From positions 1-38,922 of the IMG/VR virus record IMGVR_UViG_3300017917_001566: a DNA stretch of 38,922 nt. The stretch is one strand, 5' to 3'. Origin of the DNA: a virus. Shown here piece after piece: positions 7,788-18,800 of the stretch (the stretch's first letter is position 1; every line of letters begins with the position of its first letter). The notes beneath the pieces were generated by a model. It was not told the DNA's origin, did no database searches, and worked only from the letters and a program-made list of their open reading frames with translations. Made by a program: the position numbers and the translations under genes.

Positions 7788-9062
7788 TTATTTGATTGTA
7801 ACAATGGCTTCAACTGTGCCTTCGCCTGCGTCAGACTTGCTGACCAAAGCGCGACCAATTACATTGAATGCTGTTGCTTCGCCTGCACGTGCAGCCCGAG
7901 CGTAACCATTGCCAGCACTTACAAGACGATCGCCTTTGTTAACTAAACCGATAACTTTAACAGGAACTCGTCCAGTCATTGCAACTGGGGGATGTGTAGC
8001 GTCTGAGCCTGCGGCGCTGTTCATCAAATAAGCAGCTTTTGTACTTATCACACCAAACACAGAATCACTTAATTCTGCACTAACTTTGGTGATTTCAGCT
8101 GTGCCACCTAGCTCAACTACTGTGCCAGCTTCAAGTTCTGTGTCTGCATGGAAACGTTCTGCAACGTCAGCGTAGTTGGCGTTGATTTGATTACCACTTA
8201 CAACACCTGTACTACCATTAATTGTTAATGCATTTGTTGGAGTACCTGCTACGTTGACACGGAAGTACATGTTACCATTGGCTGTTTGGTTAGCAAGGAA
8301 TACACTTGTACCACTTACATAAGCATTGAAGTCGCTGTTTGTACCAACAAATAAACCTGAGTTGTTCAATACACTAACTGTACCTGTTGTACTTGTGTTA
8401 GCATTGTTGAGCATGTATGGCTGACCACCAACAAGGCCTTGTGCCAATGTTGCTGTACCTTGGAACAAAGGAATCTGTGAACCAACCAATGTTGACAATG
8501 TGATACCAGGACGTACAGTAGTAAAGCCAGTCAACGCTACTTGCGGAGTAAATGCAGCGTCTTTGGAAATAATACCAACGATACTATCATTGACAAACAA
8601 CTCAATAACCACGTGGCTTGTACTTGTGTTGTCAATGATTGTTGTAGCGATTGCACCAGTAACACCTGTGCCGCTTGTGTACGCAGGACCAACTACCAAC
8701 CATGTGCTACCTGTGTAGACTTTTAACTGTTGATTAGTTGTATCGTACCATAAGTCACCAGTTACGTTACTGGTTGGAGCACTGGCTTGAGCAGTTGTAC
8801 TACTAACTGTCTTGAATGTGGTGCCGTTATAGACCTTGAGCAAGCCGTTTGCGGTATCCCACCACAACTGACCTGTCAATGGATTTCCAGGAGGTGTGCT
8901 GTTTGCACCATTCTCCAAGAGATGAATAAAGTTGTCATCTAAGAACTGACCATATCCAGCATAGTTTTTGCCGATTAGGGTCTGTGAGCTTGATGTGTTA
9001 ATGGTGCCATCTGGGATTGTTGCAAAGATGGTGCCATTTGTTAAGTTAATTGTATATGCCAT
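7788..9062 (-). CDS. tail fibre-like protein with C-terminal beta-clip domain
   Basis: 424-aa protein. The N-terminal part (to about residue 60) ends in 'FLDDNFIHLLENGAN'. Two copies of a short module follow (GQLWWDTANGLLKVYNGTTF and GDLWYDTTNQQLKVYTGSTW), a repeat common in phage fibre proteins. The C-terminal 130 residues run from NYADVAERFHAD through GTVVELGG, FGVISTKAAYLMNS, VAMTGRVPVKVIG and NKGDRLV. This matches a conserved C-terminal domain of T4-like aquatic phage fibres that is thought to act in trimerisation or capping. The start is preceded by CGGAG and, further upstream, by an ATAAATAA late-promoter motif. Likely a receptor-binding or accessory fibre; the receptor is unknown. Confidence 0.72.
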   Translation of the reverse strand: MAYTINLTNGTIFATIPDGTINTSSSQTLIGKNYAGYGQFLDDNFIHLLENGANSTPPGNPLTGQLWWDTANGLLKVYNGTTFKTVSSTTAQASAPTSNVTGDLWYDTTNQQLKVYTGSTWLVVGPAYTSGTGVTGAIATTIIDNTSTSHVVIELFVNDSIVGIISKDAAFTPQVALTGFTTVRPGITLSTLVGSQIPLFQGTATLAQGLVGGQPYMLNNANTSTTGTVSVLNNSGLFVGTNSDFNAYVSGTSVFLANQTANGNMYFRVNVAGTPTNALTINGSTGVVSGNQINANYADVAERFHADTELEAGTVVELGGTAEITKVSAELSDSVFGVISTKAAYLMNSAAGSDATHPPVAMTGRVPVKVIGLVNKGDRLVSAGNGYARAARAGEATAFNVIGRALVSKSDAGEGTVEAIVTIK

Positions 9063-9083
9063 TTATGTTACTCCGTCCTATTC

Positions 9084-9104
9084 TTATTTATCGCAAGATA
9101 ATCT
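9084..9104 (-). promoter_or_regulatory. late promoter-like motif before the fibre gene
   Basis: On the minus strand, AGATTAT (9098-9104), six bases, then ATAAATAA (9084-9091), ending 21 bases before the ATG at 9062. ATAAATA matches the -10-like element of T4 late promoters, read by gp55-bearing polymerase; a gp55 homologue is encoded at 36400. A second ATAAATA (9110-9116) overlaps the stop of the preceding gene. The same bipartite layout occurs at 28018-28039. Confidence 0.55.
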
Positions 9105-9112
9105 ATACATAT

Positions 9113-9721
9113 TTATGCGGCGCTTAAATTAGTCAATGTCTGGATTCTTAGCGTGTAATCTATCTGAATCTGACGGTTTAAGCTCTTCTGCACAGGGTGA
9201 AAAATAACATGAGTAATCAAGCGTAAATCTGTGGCACTTCCGTTCCAGCACTTTAAGCCTAGTTCATCAAATACAAATTCACCGTTAAAATTGGTACTAT
9301 TATCAAATGCTTGTTGCCCTGCTGGCTCGCCGTAGTCCAGCAAGCATGTTACTAAAATGTCAGTGTAAACATTACCCGAGGTATGGAGTACTGTCATTTT
9401 GTTGTAATTTGGATCTGTGTCGGCAGCACTATTATCGTCAACTACCTTAGCATAGGTTTGGTTGTACAAGTCTGCGTTCTGACCAGTGGTGTTTGGGGGC
9501 AAATAAGTGATAACTCCAGTAGGGTCTACTGCGCTTCCACCGTTGCCGAATGCCATCAAGTAGATGTAACCCAAGTTACGATCACTTAGTGTCTGTGCCA
9601 TTGCTATGGAAATGTTCTCATAATGAATGGCGTTCTTTTTATCTACTAAAATTTCGCCGGAAACAGGATCTGTAATCTTTACAAATCCTTCAATTTTTGC
9701 CAGTCCGGGTTGAATAATCAT
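9113..9721 (-). CDS. virion structural protein of unknown position
   Basis: 202-aa protein. The N-terminus 'IEGFVKITDPVSGEILVDKK', followed by NAIHYENIS, is a block I associate with T4-like aquatic phage structural proteins. It continues with GYIYLMAFGNGGSAVD, a Thr/Asn-rich loop containing AADTDP, and a beta-rich C-terminus (LITHVIFHPVQKS, then IQIDYTLRIQTL). The ATG overlaps the stop of the 46-aa minigene (ATGA), and GGAG lies nine bases upstream, inside that minigene. It stands between the giant baseplate-associated protein and the fibre genes, so a connector or baseplate-peripheral role is plausible. No function can be assigned from motifs. Confidence 0.65.
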   Translation of the reverse strand: MIIQPGLAKIEGFVKITDPVSGEILVDKKNAIHYENISIAMAQTLSDRNLGYIYLMAFGNGGSAVDPTGVITYLPPNTTGQNADLYNQTYAKVVDDNSAADTDPNYNKMTVLHTSGNVYTDILVTCLLDYGEPAGQQAFDNSTNFNGEFVFDELGLKCWNGSATDLRLITHVIFHPVQKSLNRQIQIDYTLRIQTLTNLSAA

Positions 9722-9858
9722 GCTCGTTTCTCCACAAATTTCTCTTTGGTGTTTGGATCAAATATCTTTACAAAACCCTCAACACTGATACTACCTGTAT
9801 CGTTGGCCGGTTTTGGTGCTGGCTGTTGTGGTTGATTTGTCTGGGTATTTTGCGTCAT
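9718..9858 (-). CDS. 46-aa minigene, truncated paralog of the next protein's N-terminus
   Basis: A 46-aa frame starting at ATG 9858 and ending in TGA at 9718, overlapping the next ATG. The first 20 residues are a Gln/Pro/Asn-rich linker (MTQNTQTNQPQQPAPKPAND). The rest, 'VEGFVKIFDPNTKEKFVEKR', aligns without gaps to the start of the 202-aa protein (IEGFVKITDPVSGEILVDKK) with 11 of 20 identical residues, and then stops where the homologue continues. There is no clear Shine-Dalgarno; it starts 14 bases after the stop of the giant gene, and coupling is possible. It could be a real small protein that shares an assembly interface, or a remnant of duplication. Confidence 0.6.
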   Translation of the reverse strand: MTQNTQTNQPQQPAPKPANDTGSISVEGFVKIFDPNTKEKFVEKRA

Positions 9859-9861
9859 GAT

Positions 9862-9869
9862 TTATTTAG
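9862..9869 (-). promoter_or_regulatory. weak late promoter-like CTAAATAA
   Basis: CTAAATAA lies just after the stop codon of the giant gene and just before the 46-aa minigene. A start at the normal distance would fall near that gene's ATG, so it could serve the minigene without a leader, or the 202-aa gene. It lacks the AGATTAT partner seen at the two better sites. Confidence 0.3.
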
Positions 9870-9871
9870 CC

Positions 9872-12800
9872 CTATATTTGGCCCCGTAAAAACCTTGCAA
9901 TAGGATTGTTAGTATCTTGCAACGGAACACCATCACTGGGCTCACCTATACCTGGATTATACCAATCTACTCCACGGCGAACCAATATAGACACAGCACT
10001 ACCACTAGCTGGTGCAGTGGCAAATGTAATAACCACTGGATCAGACCCGGTTATAGTATAACCCGACATCAATCTTATGCCACCTACGTAAACTTCCACT
10101 GCCAATTCTAAATTAGTGCTATCTTCGGCTGTGCCTAAATCAATTGATGGAGCTGTAAACACTGTGGTGCTACCATCACCTAACGGGAATTGTCTAGTGT
10201 CTGTGTCAATGTTGCTGACCACATAGTTTTGATATTGTTCTGCCAACAAATTGCCCAGTCCCATATCATAAACCAATGACCCTGTTGTATGGTCTGTGGT
10301 TGCAGTACCTGCGGTGCCACGTAATAAACTGCTGACTGTGTTGTTTACAAGATCACGTTCGCGATACATGATACGCTCACCGTCGATTGTGACCACTCCC
10401 CAGATATTGATATCTACTTCTGGCTGGCTTAATGCGCTGGCATTGGTCACATAAATCACATCGTCGGTTGCCAACAGCGGCTGTGCCAATGTTGTTGTTG
10501 TGCTTGGAGTAATACGATAAGTTTGTTGAAGTCCACGCATGTCTTGGAAGATACGGAACGCCATGCCACTATTAACTACGGTATTAGTGAAACTGGTCAC
10601 AACCACGGTAGCTGTTGGACTAATTATCGGGCCAGTGAGTACAATATAACTACCATCAATGGTGTAGCCATCACCGTAGGCAATGAAATTACCATTTAAT
10701 GTCACTAACAGTCTTGTAGGATCTGCTATGGTACGACCTGTGTCAAATCTATTGGTCTGAACTACTGCTCCGGCTTGATAACTAAACGATCCAGGATCTC
10801 CAGTTACTGTTCCTACGTCAAAATCTGTTTCGTCGTAGCCTTCACTGACAGTGATACCTTGACTAGTTGGGCCAACAAATACCTGTGTGTATATGCCCTG
10901 TTCTGTTGGATCATTCCAGGTAATAATAGTAATAGTGTCTCCTGCCTGAGGATTTAGTCCTTGGCTTGGTTGGAACGTAATTTGATTGCCACTGATAAAA
11001 TATTGAGCTACTGTTCTTACACTGATCAAAACTATTTGTCCAGCAGTTGGAGCAGTTGCTAATGTTACAGTGCGAGGACTTACAGTGTATGGGTCAACAA
11101 AGAAATCCACACCCAATACCAATACAGTCTGGTTAATATAAACTGCAACATCGTTGTCGGCTACCAAGGCCTGACTGTAGTTGCCTGACCATGGCAAATC
11201 ATAAGTTACTGTACTGCCGTCGCTGACATAGCGAGCGCCTTCATAAGGTCTAGCACGAACACCATTGCGTTCTACAATGATATTGGGTACATTGGTGCCT
11301 TGCAGGCTAGCATACGAAGCTAGATTATAAGTTAAACTACCATCAGCAATGAAAGTTTGGAATACTGGTAAACTCCAACTGTGTGTTGGTCCTGTTGCAG
11401 CATAACCCAAGGTACAAAGATTGATACGATTGGTATCATTATATGTTGCTGTGAATGTGACTATGGTTTGATTTCCTACGCCAGCGGCATAGGTGTAATC
11501 TACTCCATTGAACAAAGGTATTTCGCCGTTCCAGATAGCAAATTCACTGATCATGTCTATGTTGAAAGGTACTGTAACCGTGTTGCCGTTGGTCAATTCA
11601 CTGCCAAGATAGGTATTCAAATACAATTGATTGCCACCACCAATGCCAGTTACTAATACTTCAAGAGTATCCCCTGGTTGAATAACATTTGTAGCAGCAA
11701 TACCAGTTAGGTTAATAGTGTAGGTTGGCCAATAAAATGCAGCAGGATCATAGATGCTAGGATCAACTACAACACCTGTGGTAACATTAAACAAACTTAC
11801 AGTAAATGCATATGGTAGCATGCCACTGAAATCTAGGTACGGATCGGCTGGATCATACACATAACGGCGTGTTGCTGTAGGGAATCCGTGTCCGTCGCCT
11901 GACCAGTCACTACCTGGTGTGGTATAAACACGGAAATCTAAGGTATCAAATTCACTACCGGGTACTAGTTCTTCTGGAGCATGACTGCTGTAGGTATCAA
12001 TATAAGCACCACCATCTACATTGATATCTGTAGGAGCTGTGCCAGTTGGAATTGGTCCTGTTGCAGGTGTGCCATAGTAACTGGCATAGAAAGTATCTAA
12101 AATACCATAATCGTATGTTGGCAAGCCGTTGGCATCAAGACTTATGTTGTCAAATGGATTGATGTCAAAATTACCAACGTCAAAGCCAGTGTTTTGATTG
12201 TACAATGGTCCTTTGACCTGAACGCCAGGGTAACTAATTCCATTGATCAACAATGGTAAATCTAATCCTGGCTCGTTAGGAGTAGGAGAATAGTAACCCA
12301 TAGTGCGGTTTGCACCGCTTAGGGTGTCTGCATCAACCAAGGTCCAATCGCTGGTTATAAAAATTGATGTGTTTACTGTACTGTTAGCTGACCATACAGT
12401 GACCTGACCTGTACTGTCTTGATAGCGCACAAGTGTTCCTGTAACATAAGTGGTATTGGGTTGCCACTCAATTATCTGACTTGTGTATTCACAACGGTCG
12501 TACTTGATTACAGTTTTAATTGAACGAACAAGATCGTTGCCCATTAATGCTACTGCCAACGCAATGGTTCCAACATAGACCAATGCCACAGTTCCGTTGG
12601 CTTGATCTTCTGCACCTTGCGGAGGTATGGTTCCTAATACTCCGTTGTTGGCCACGCGATAAATGTTGTTGTCTTGATTGATATAGGCGTTGGTAGTAAC
12701 AGCCACTAATGGTTCCCAATAGATCCAATCAGTTGGAATACCGCCGCCGGAAATAGTTAATGTAGCAGTGGTACTGTAGCCTTCACCAGGGTTGACAATG

Positions 12801-15800
12801 TTGACTGCTACCAATTGTCCAGCACTGTTGATAACTGCTGTCATAGTAGCTGGAGTTATGCAGGTTCCTGTAACAATAACTTCAGGTGCAGTAACATATC
12901 CTGCGCCACCCGATGCCACAGTCACACTCTGTATGCCTAGTAGATAATTGTTATACCATTGCTTCCATGGATCAAGAGTCCAAACTTCAGCGTTACTTGG
13001 AGTGTCACTGACATCATTCTGTACTGAAGTCAAGGCGTGATCATACGGCAATAGTACTGGGCTTACATACTGAGGAATAGGCAAGGCTGTGTTCCAGTAA
13101 GCAGGAACGTCAAAGTCTGTTAGGCTACCTGGGTAGGTATCTTGACCATAGTAAGCCAAATTAAATTCACGAACTTGAACGTGATAAGGTTTTACTTCTT
13201 GAATATAATCCAACACAAAGGTCTGATTATCTTGCATAAAGGCCTGGAACGGAATCAATGCACGAATCTTGTGTTCAACATCAATCAAACTGGTCTTCAT
13301 TAACCATTCCGGAGTTGTAAATTCTCCGTAGATAAAGTTAAACATCAATATTAACGCACTGTTGCGCTCGATCAACAAATCATCAATTAACAGTTCTTCG
13401 TTGATGGCTTGAATAATTTTGCGTGTTTCAATTACAGGCTCTTGGTCAAAATACTGAGCATCAAAAATTTCAACGTCAAATCCAAAGTTACCAACACCGT
13501 AGTTCCATAATTCTTCTTTGAATTCAATGGTACCATCTTGTAGACCCACACGAGACCAACCAGTGTCAGCACGTAGATAAATTTCAAATTTGCCTTGTCC
13601 ATTAGCTGTAACTTTTGCACTGCCGCCAACAGGTACATCTTCTAGAGTAAGAGTATCTAAGCCACTGCGATTTGCAACTTCAGCTAGAGGCTGAATTGTG
13701 CTGTTGTATCCTGGCAAATACCAGTTGATGTGTTGCCAATACAGTTTGGTATCGTAGTTTTGAATACGAACTAGATTTAATACTCGTTCGCCTGGCAATA
13801 AACCATTTTCAACTTGATAAATGGTCCAGCGACCTTGTTGTGTGCTGTCTGACACTACCAAGTACAAGTAGCCAATAGGAACTACAGCAAGATTTTGATA
13901 GCCTAGTTCTTCTAAGTTGGCCACACGTTTGTTCCAGGCACCTGAATTACTACTTGGCTCTGGCTCACTGCTGTTCAACAATGAAAAACTGCGGCTTTCG
14001 GTAATTGGGAACTGTGCCAAAACTTTGTTAACACGTGTCAAGTAATTTTCAAGTGCAGCAAAACGATCTGCAAACATGCTCTGACGTGGACGGAATTGTA
14101 CACCATAACGTTCAGCTGGACTTAGTGTTGGATCTGGAACGGCAGCGCCGGCTTCATCAACACCGCAGAAACTGTCCTGTAGTTTGCGATACAAGGTAGC
14201 ATTCAAGAAACTATCTGGACGACCAGCTGCAACAAATTGATATTCTTGGTGTATGTTGTTGTCGCTTCCTAAGGCCTGGCGATCGTAACCAATGTGCAAG
14301 ATTGTGTCTTGTGCCGAAATCAAGTCAAGAGCATTGTAGATTGCAACTGTGCTGGAGTTAAGAGCAGCAATGTAAGGAATGCCACTGGTACGTGGGCTTT
14401 CAATATAACTGGCAATACCAGTGGTACTGAGAGTTTTACCTGCGCCTGTGTCAATAGAAGTAATGCCACGTACCCAGAAATAGTAAGTGGTCTCAATGAT
14501 GTTTTGTTGATTAAGAGCAGTATTAACAGTGTAACTGGTTGTGCTCAACGGAGTACCAGGGCCAGTATAGTTTACTGGAGTAACACTACTAGCTACCCAT
14601 TGGTAGATATCTACACGACTGCCTGGGAATGTTTGTCCCCAACGACGACTTGCATAGGTTATACTGTCTTGACTTGGATCAATAAAACGCACTGTGTCTG
14701 TGTCCCACCAGATTTCACCAACGTGTTCTTTGGCCCATGAATTACCAACATTATGTACTGTGCCTACATTGTATTGTGCTGGATCTACTGCACCAATGTA
14801 GTCAATGTTTCTACGTGCGGCACCCAGTATCTTGCCTTGTAACGGATTGATAAAATCAAAATAGGTTGTGGTCTTGCTCAACAATTTGTCATAGGCATAA
14901 ACACCTGTGATAAGATTTGTGTCCACTTGTGCTTCTTGTAAGTGTTTGACTTGCCAAACTGGTTGATCAGTTGTGTTGTCAAATACACTGACTTGTCCAT
15001 AGTTTAATGCTACAGAATCAAGATCACTGCCAGGAGCACCTACCAGTAATCTACCACTGGTATAATTAACTGCGGCACCAAATTGATCACTAGTTTTTAC
15101 ATTAGAGTTGTAAACTTGCTGACCAAACGCAAATTGTCCTGGATTAGTTGCTGACTGATTATAGCTTGGTAGATAGTCGTAAGTGTACACAACGCCACTG
15201 TTGATCACTGTGGAAATAAATGTAGTACTACGATCATCAAAGTATGTTTCGCCACCGTCAAAAATCACAGGCTCGATAGCATTGCCATTTGGTGCACCTA
15301 CTACTAAATTATTACCATCGGTATTGATATCAATGGAACTACCAAAATATGCAAAGTCCTGAGCAACTGGCGGAACAATTTCTTGGGTGAATACATAGGT
15401 ATTGAATCCAAGATCATCGTAGGTTGTGCCAATTACACCAGGAAGAACAGTCAACATGTTCTTGGGTTCGGCGGCTAAAGCATTTTTAACACTGATTGTC
15501 ATGCGACCCGACACTACCAAGATAACACTCTTGGCGCCAGGTGCTGTAACAAAGTTTATTTGTTGAGTAGTATTGTTATAGGTATAGTCTACGCCGGCTG
15601 TCTTGAGCACGTTGTCTACATACACCACTGTGGTGTATGCACTGGCAGCAGAATAGATGGTTCCAACATCAAATACCTTGGTATACCCATCGCCCACAAA
15701 AGTCAAATCAGGTGTAAGCATGGCAGTAGCATTGGGTATGTTGGCTGCATTAATTGCTGCTACCAATCCTGCTATGTTTTGATTTGGCGAGTTAGGAACC

Positions 15801-18800
15801 GCAACTTCAAAATTGTTAATGCGAATAGTGTTGCCATTAGTTAGAGTAGGGTTAGCAACCGTAGTAGTAACTACACCATACTCTTTGGCTTGATTTACAT
15901 AGGTATAAATTGATCCACACTGAACAGCAATATTGGTATCACGAGGAGCACCTGCAAAACACATGTTTTCAGCATGAGAGAACTTGACTGCTGTAGCATA
16001 TTGAGTTGCCTGTGGAGTGGTATAACCTGCTGTTAGTCTTTCCAACAGTTGGAACTGATTGGTTTCAATTTCCAAGATATCGCCCACAGTCAGCACCACG
16101 GATGAGGACAACACAACATTACTGCCTGTGACTGTAAATTGTCCATTTAAAAATTGATCAGTATTGGTCAGGAAAGTACCATTCAACAATACTGAAACTG
16201 GTTCGTTGAAACTGCCAGGAATAGCATAGGTTGTTTGAGCAGTATTGGTTATCTGATAAGATACTACACTACGATCATACACATAGGAAGCGCCACAATT
16301 GGCCACACCAGTATCGGATTCTCCTGGAGCACCTATAATCAGTTGTCGTCCAGTTAGGCCTGTACTGATTGTAGAACCAAATTCTGCATTTGCATCCACA
16401 GTTGGAGAATCAATTGAAGCAACATATTTCCAGTAGGTATCGGCAGTCACTGTTATCACAGCGCCAGCTGGTGGTAATGATGCTGGTTCAAAAGTTATGT
16501 CATAGGTAACGTCGTTGCTGTCGTTGTTGAAATCATAATCAAGATGCGGACGTTGCAACACGCCATCAACTAACACTGTAAACGCATAAATGTTGCTGGC
16601 TGTGTAAAGGTATGGATTCAATTCAAACGTTGCTGTGTTTGTAATACCTGTACCGGTAGCAGTAAATGTATTGATTACACCACCAGCATAAACGCTGTCA
16701 ATGGTAATGGTCAAGTCGTTGGCTGCACTACCTGTTGGGCAAATTTGAGTATAGCTGATTGTCAACACATCGCCGGTATTGAAGTTAATGCCAGCATTGG
16801 TCAATGTAGGGAAGTAAACTCCACGAGTGTTTGCCACTGTGAATATAGCTCCAGAGCCGCCGCCAGTGTTGGTGTTGGGCAATACATTGTAATAAATTTG
16901 TTGATCAATCTGTACACCAGTTCTGCGTGTAATTCTAATCACGGCACCTAGACTAGGTGCGGTAGTAAAGATAACGTTTCCACCTGATACCACATAGTCT
17001 GTTTGATATATGGCAGTAACAGTGTCTACCGTTACAACCAACTGTTCAGGATAATTTGAATCAATTTGAATTGTATCGCTGTAATTGTAAATTAAGTTAG
17101 TGCCATCTGCTACATAGGCTGCCAACTGAGATTCAACGTCTACACGATTATAGGCATACACACGATTTACACCAGGACTACTTACATACATCCAACGTTC
17201 GTCTTGACTGAGTGCCACAGCGTATCCAAAGGCAACTGAGTTAAATTCTTGATCGGGTGCTACCAACAGTTGAGTTTGTTTATAGTTGTTAGAGCCAGGA
17301 ACGAGATATAAGGTATTGAGATAACCTGCACCGTTGTTACTTCTTGGTGCGCCAGCAGCAGCCCAACTAGAATTACCAAAGTCTACACTGGCACCGTAGC
17401 CGGCTACATCAGTGGCATTTAACTCTAAAATAACGTTGTCGACATAACTGGTATTTTCACTTCTACGATATGTGTGTACTACACCTGTGTCTGTACCGGT
17501 GCCAGGCATACCAACCAAGGCAGCAAAGTGATTGAGGTTTTGTGAAATGCTAATGCCATAACCGCTGTTGGTAACCGGAGGAATAGGCAACAGTTCTTGG
17601 AAAGCAGTAAATGGTTCTGTTTTTTCCAAAACTTCCCATAGGCCGTCAGGATTTTTATCAATCCAAACTTTAGCACCAGGCAACAGAGATTTAACATAAC
17701 TTAGATTGACAATGTCACTGGGTTGTGTAACACGTTGGCTTTCGAGATAAAATACTAGGCCTTCACCGGTGGTACTGGTTTGATTTGTGTTGTAGAAACT
17801 GATTGCAATGGTTATGCTGAAAACACTAGGCACACCCAACACACGATAAACACCGTCCTCGTTGCCAAAGTAGCGTAAAATAATCAAGTCACCAACTTTG
17901 AGTCCATGTGCCTCAGTAAAGTAAGCAATAGCAGTACCATTGAGGTTGTCTTGTATCTGTGTTACTTGGCCAGCCTTGCGACTGCAACGATAGATGCCCC
18001 AGTTGTAGCTGTTTACTTTGGCTACCCAAATTATGGTACCAATACCAATGTTGTTGATGTCGGCAGCAATGCTGGTAGGATCGTCTAGACTGAATACAGT
18101 GATGTCTACATCATCTAAACTGACATAACCTGCTGTGGGTAAACTCAATTCAGGATCAACTGCGTAGGTTGTTGGCAATATGTTTGTGCTGGTCAACTTG
18201 TAACTACTGCGCCAAACATTGTTTAGCTGTACAGTTTGATCAGCTACACTGTCTTGACCCGGCTGGATAACTTGTATAGTGCCAGGATCTGCTTGTAGAT
18301 CAGCTTCGTTTAATTGCAATTCATAGAAACTCTTGTTGGCATTGGCACCATAGGTAGCAACTAGTACACCCCAGTTTTCATAAATGTTGTATTCGCCTGT
18401 TTCCTTGCCAAGATCGGCACGGGTAAAGATTTCCGCAGCTCGTAGTGTACCTTTGGTGCCTAAGAATTGTTGATACAGGTTGACCTGTGTAACATCATCC
18501 AAGTTCAAGGCAGACATGTACTGACGTGGTCTGAATCCAATCAATCCATAGGCTAGTAAGTCGTTGTCACGTTCCAGGTTGGCTGTGTTGATATTGTAAC
18601 TGTTGGCCAACTGATCAGCCTTGTTGGCAATGTTAGGCAAGAGTCCAGACTGGAATAAGGTGTAATTACTCTTGTACCAATCGTTAAAGTCAAAGGTCTC
18701 TTTGGGCTGAACAATATTGGCAGCTTGCCAGTAGTTGTTTTTGTAAAGAACAATCTCGCCCTTGGTGTACTTGACATAAGGTTTCCATTCTTTAACATTG

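Noticed and set aside
9087-9101. Small hairpin TTATC-TTGC-GATAA in the gap before the fibre gene
   Set aside because: The five-pair AT-rich stem is too weak for a terminator and coincides with the late-promoter motif, which explains its bases better.
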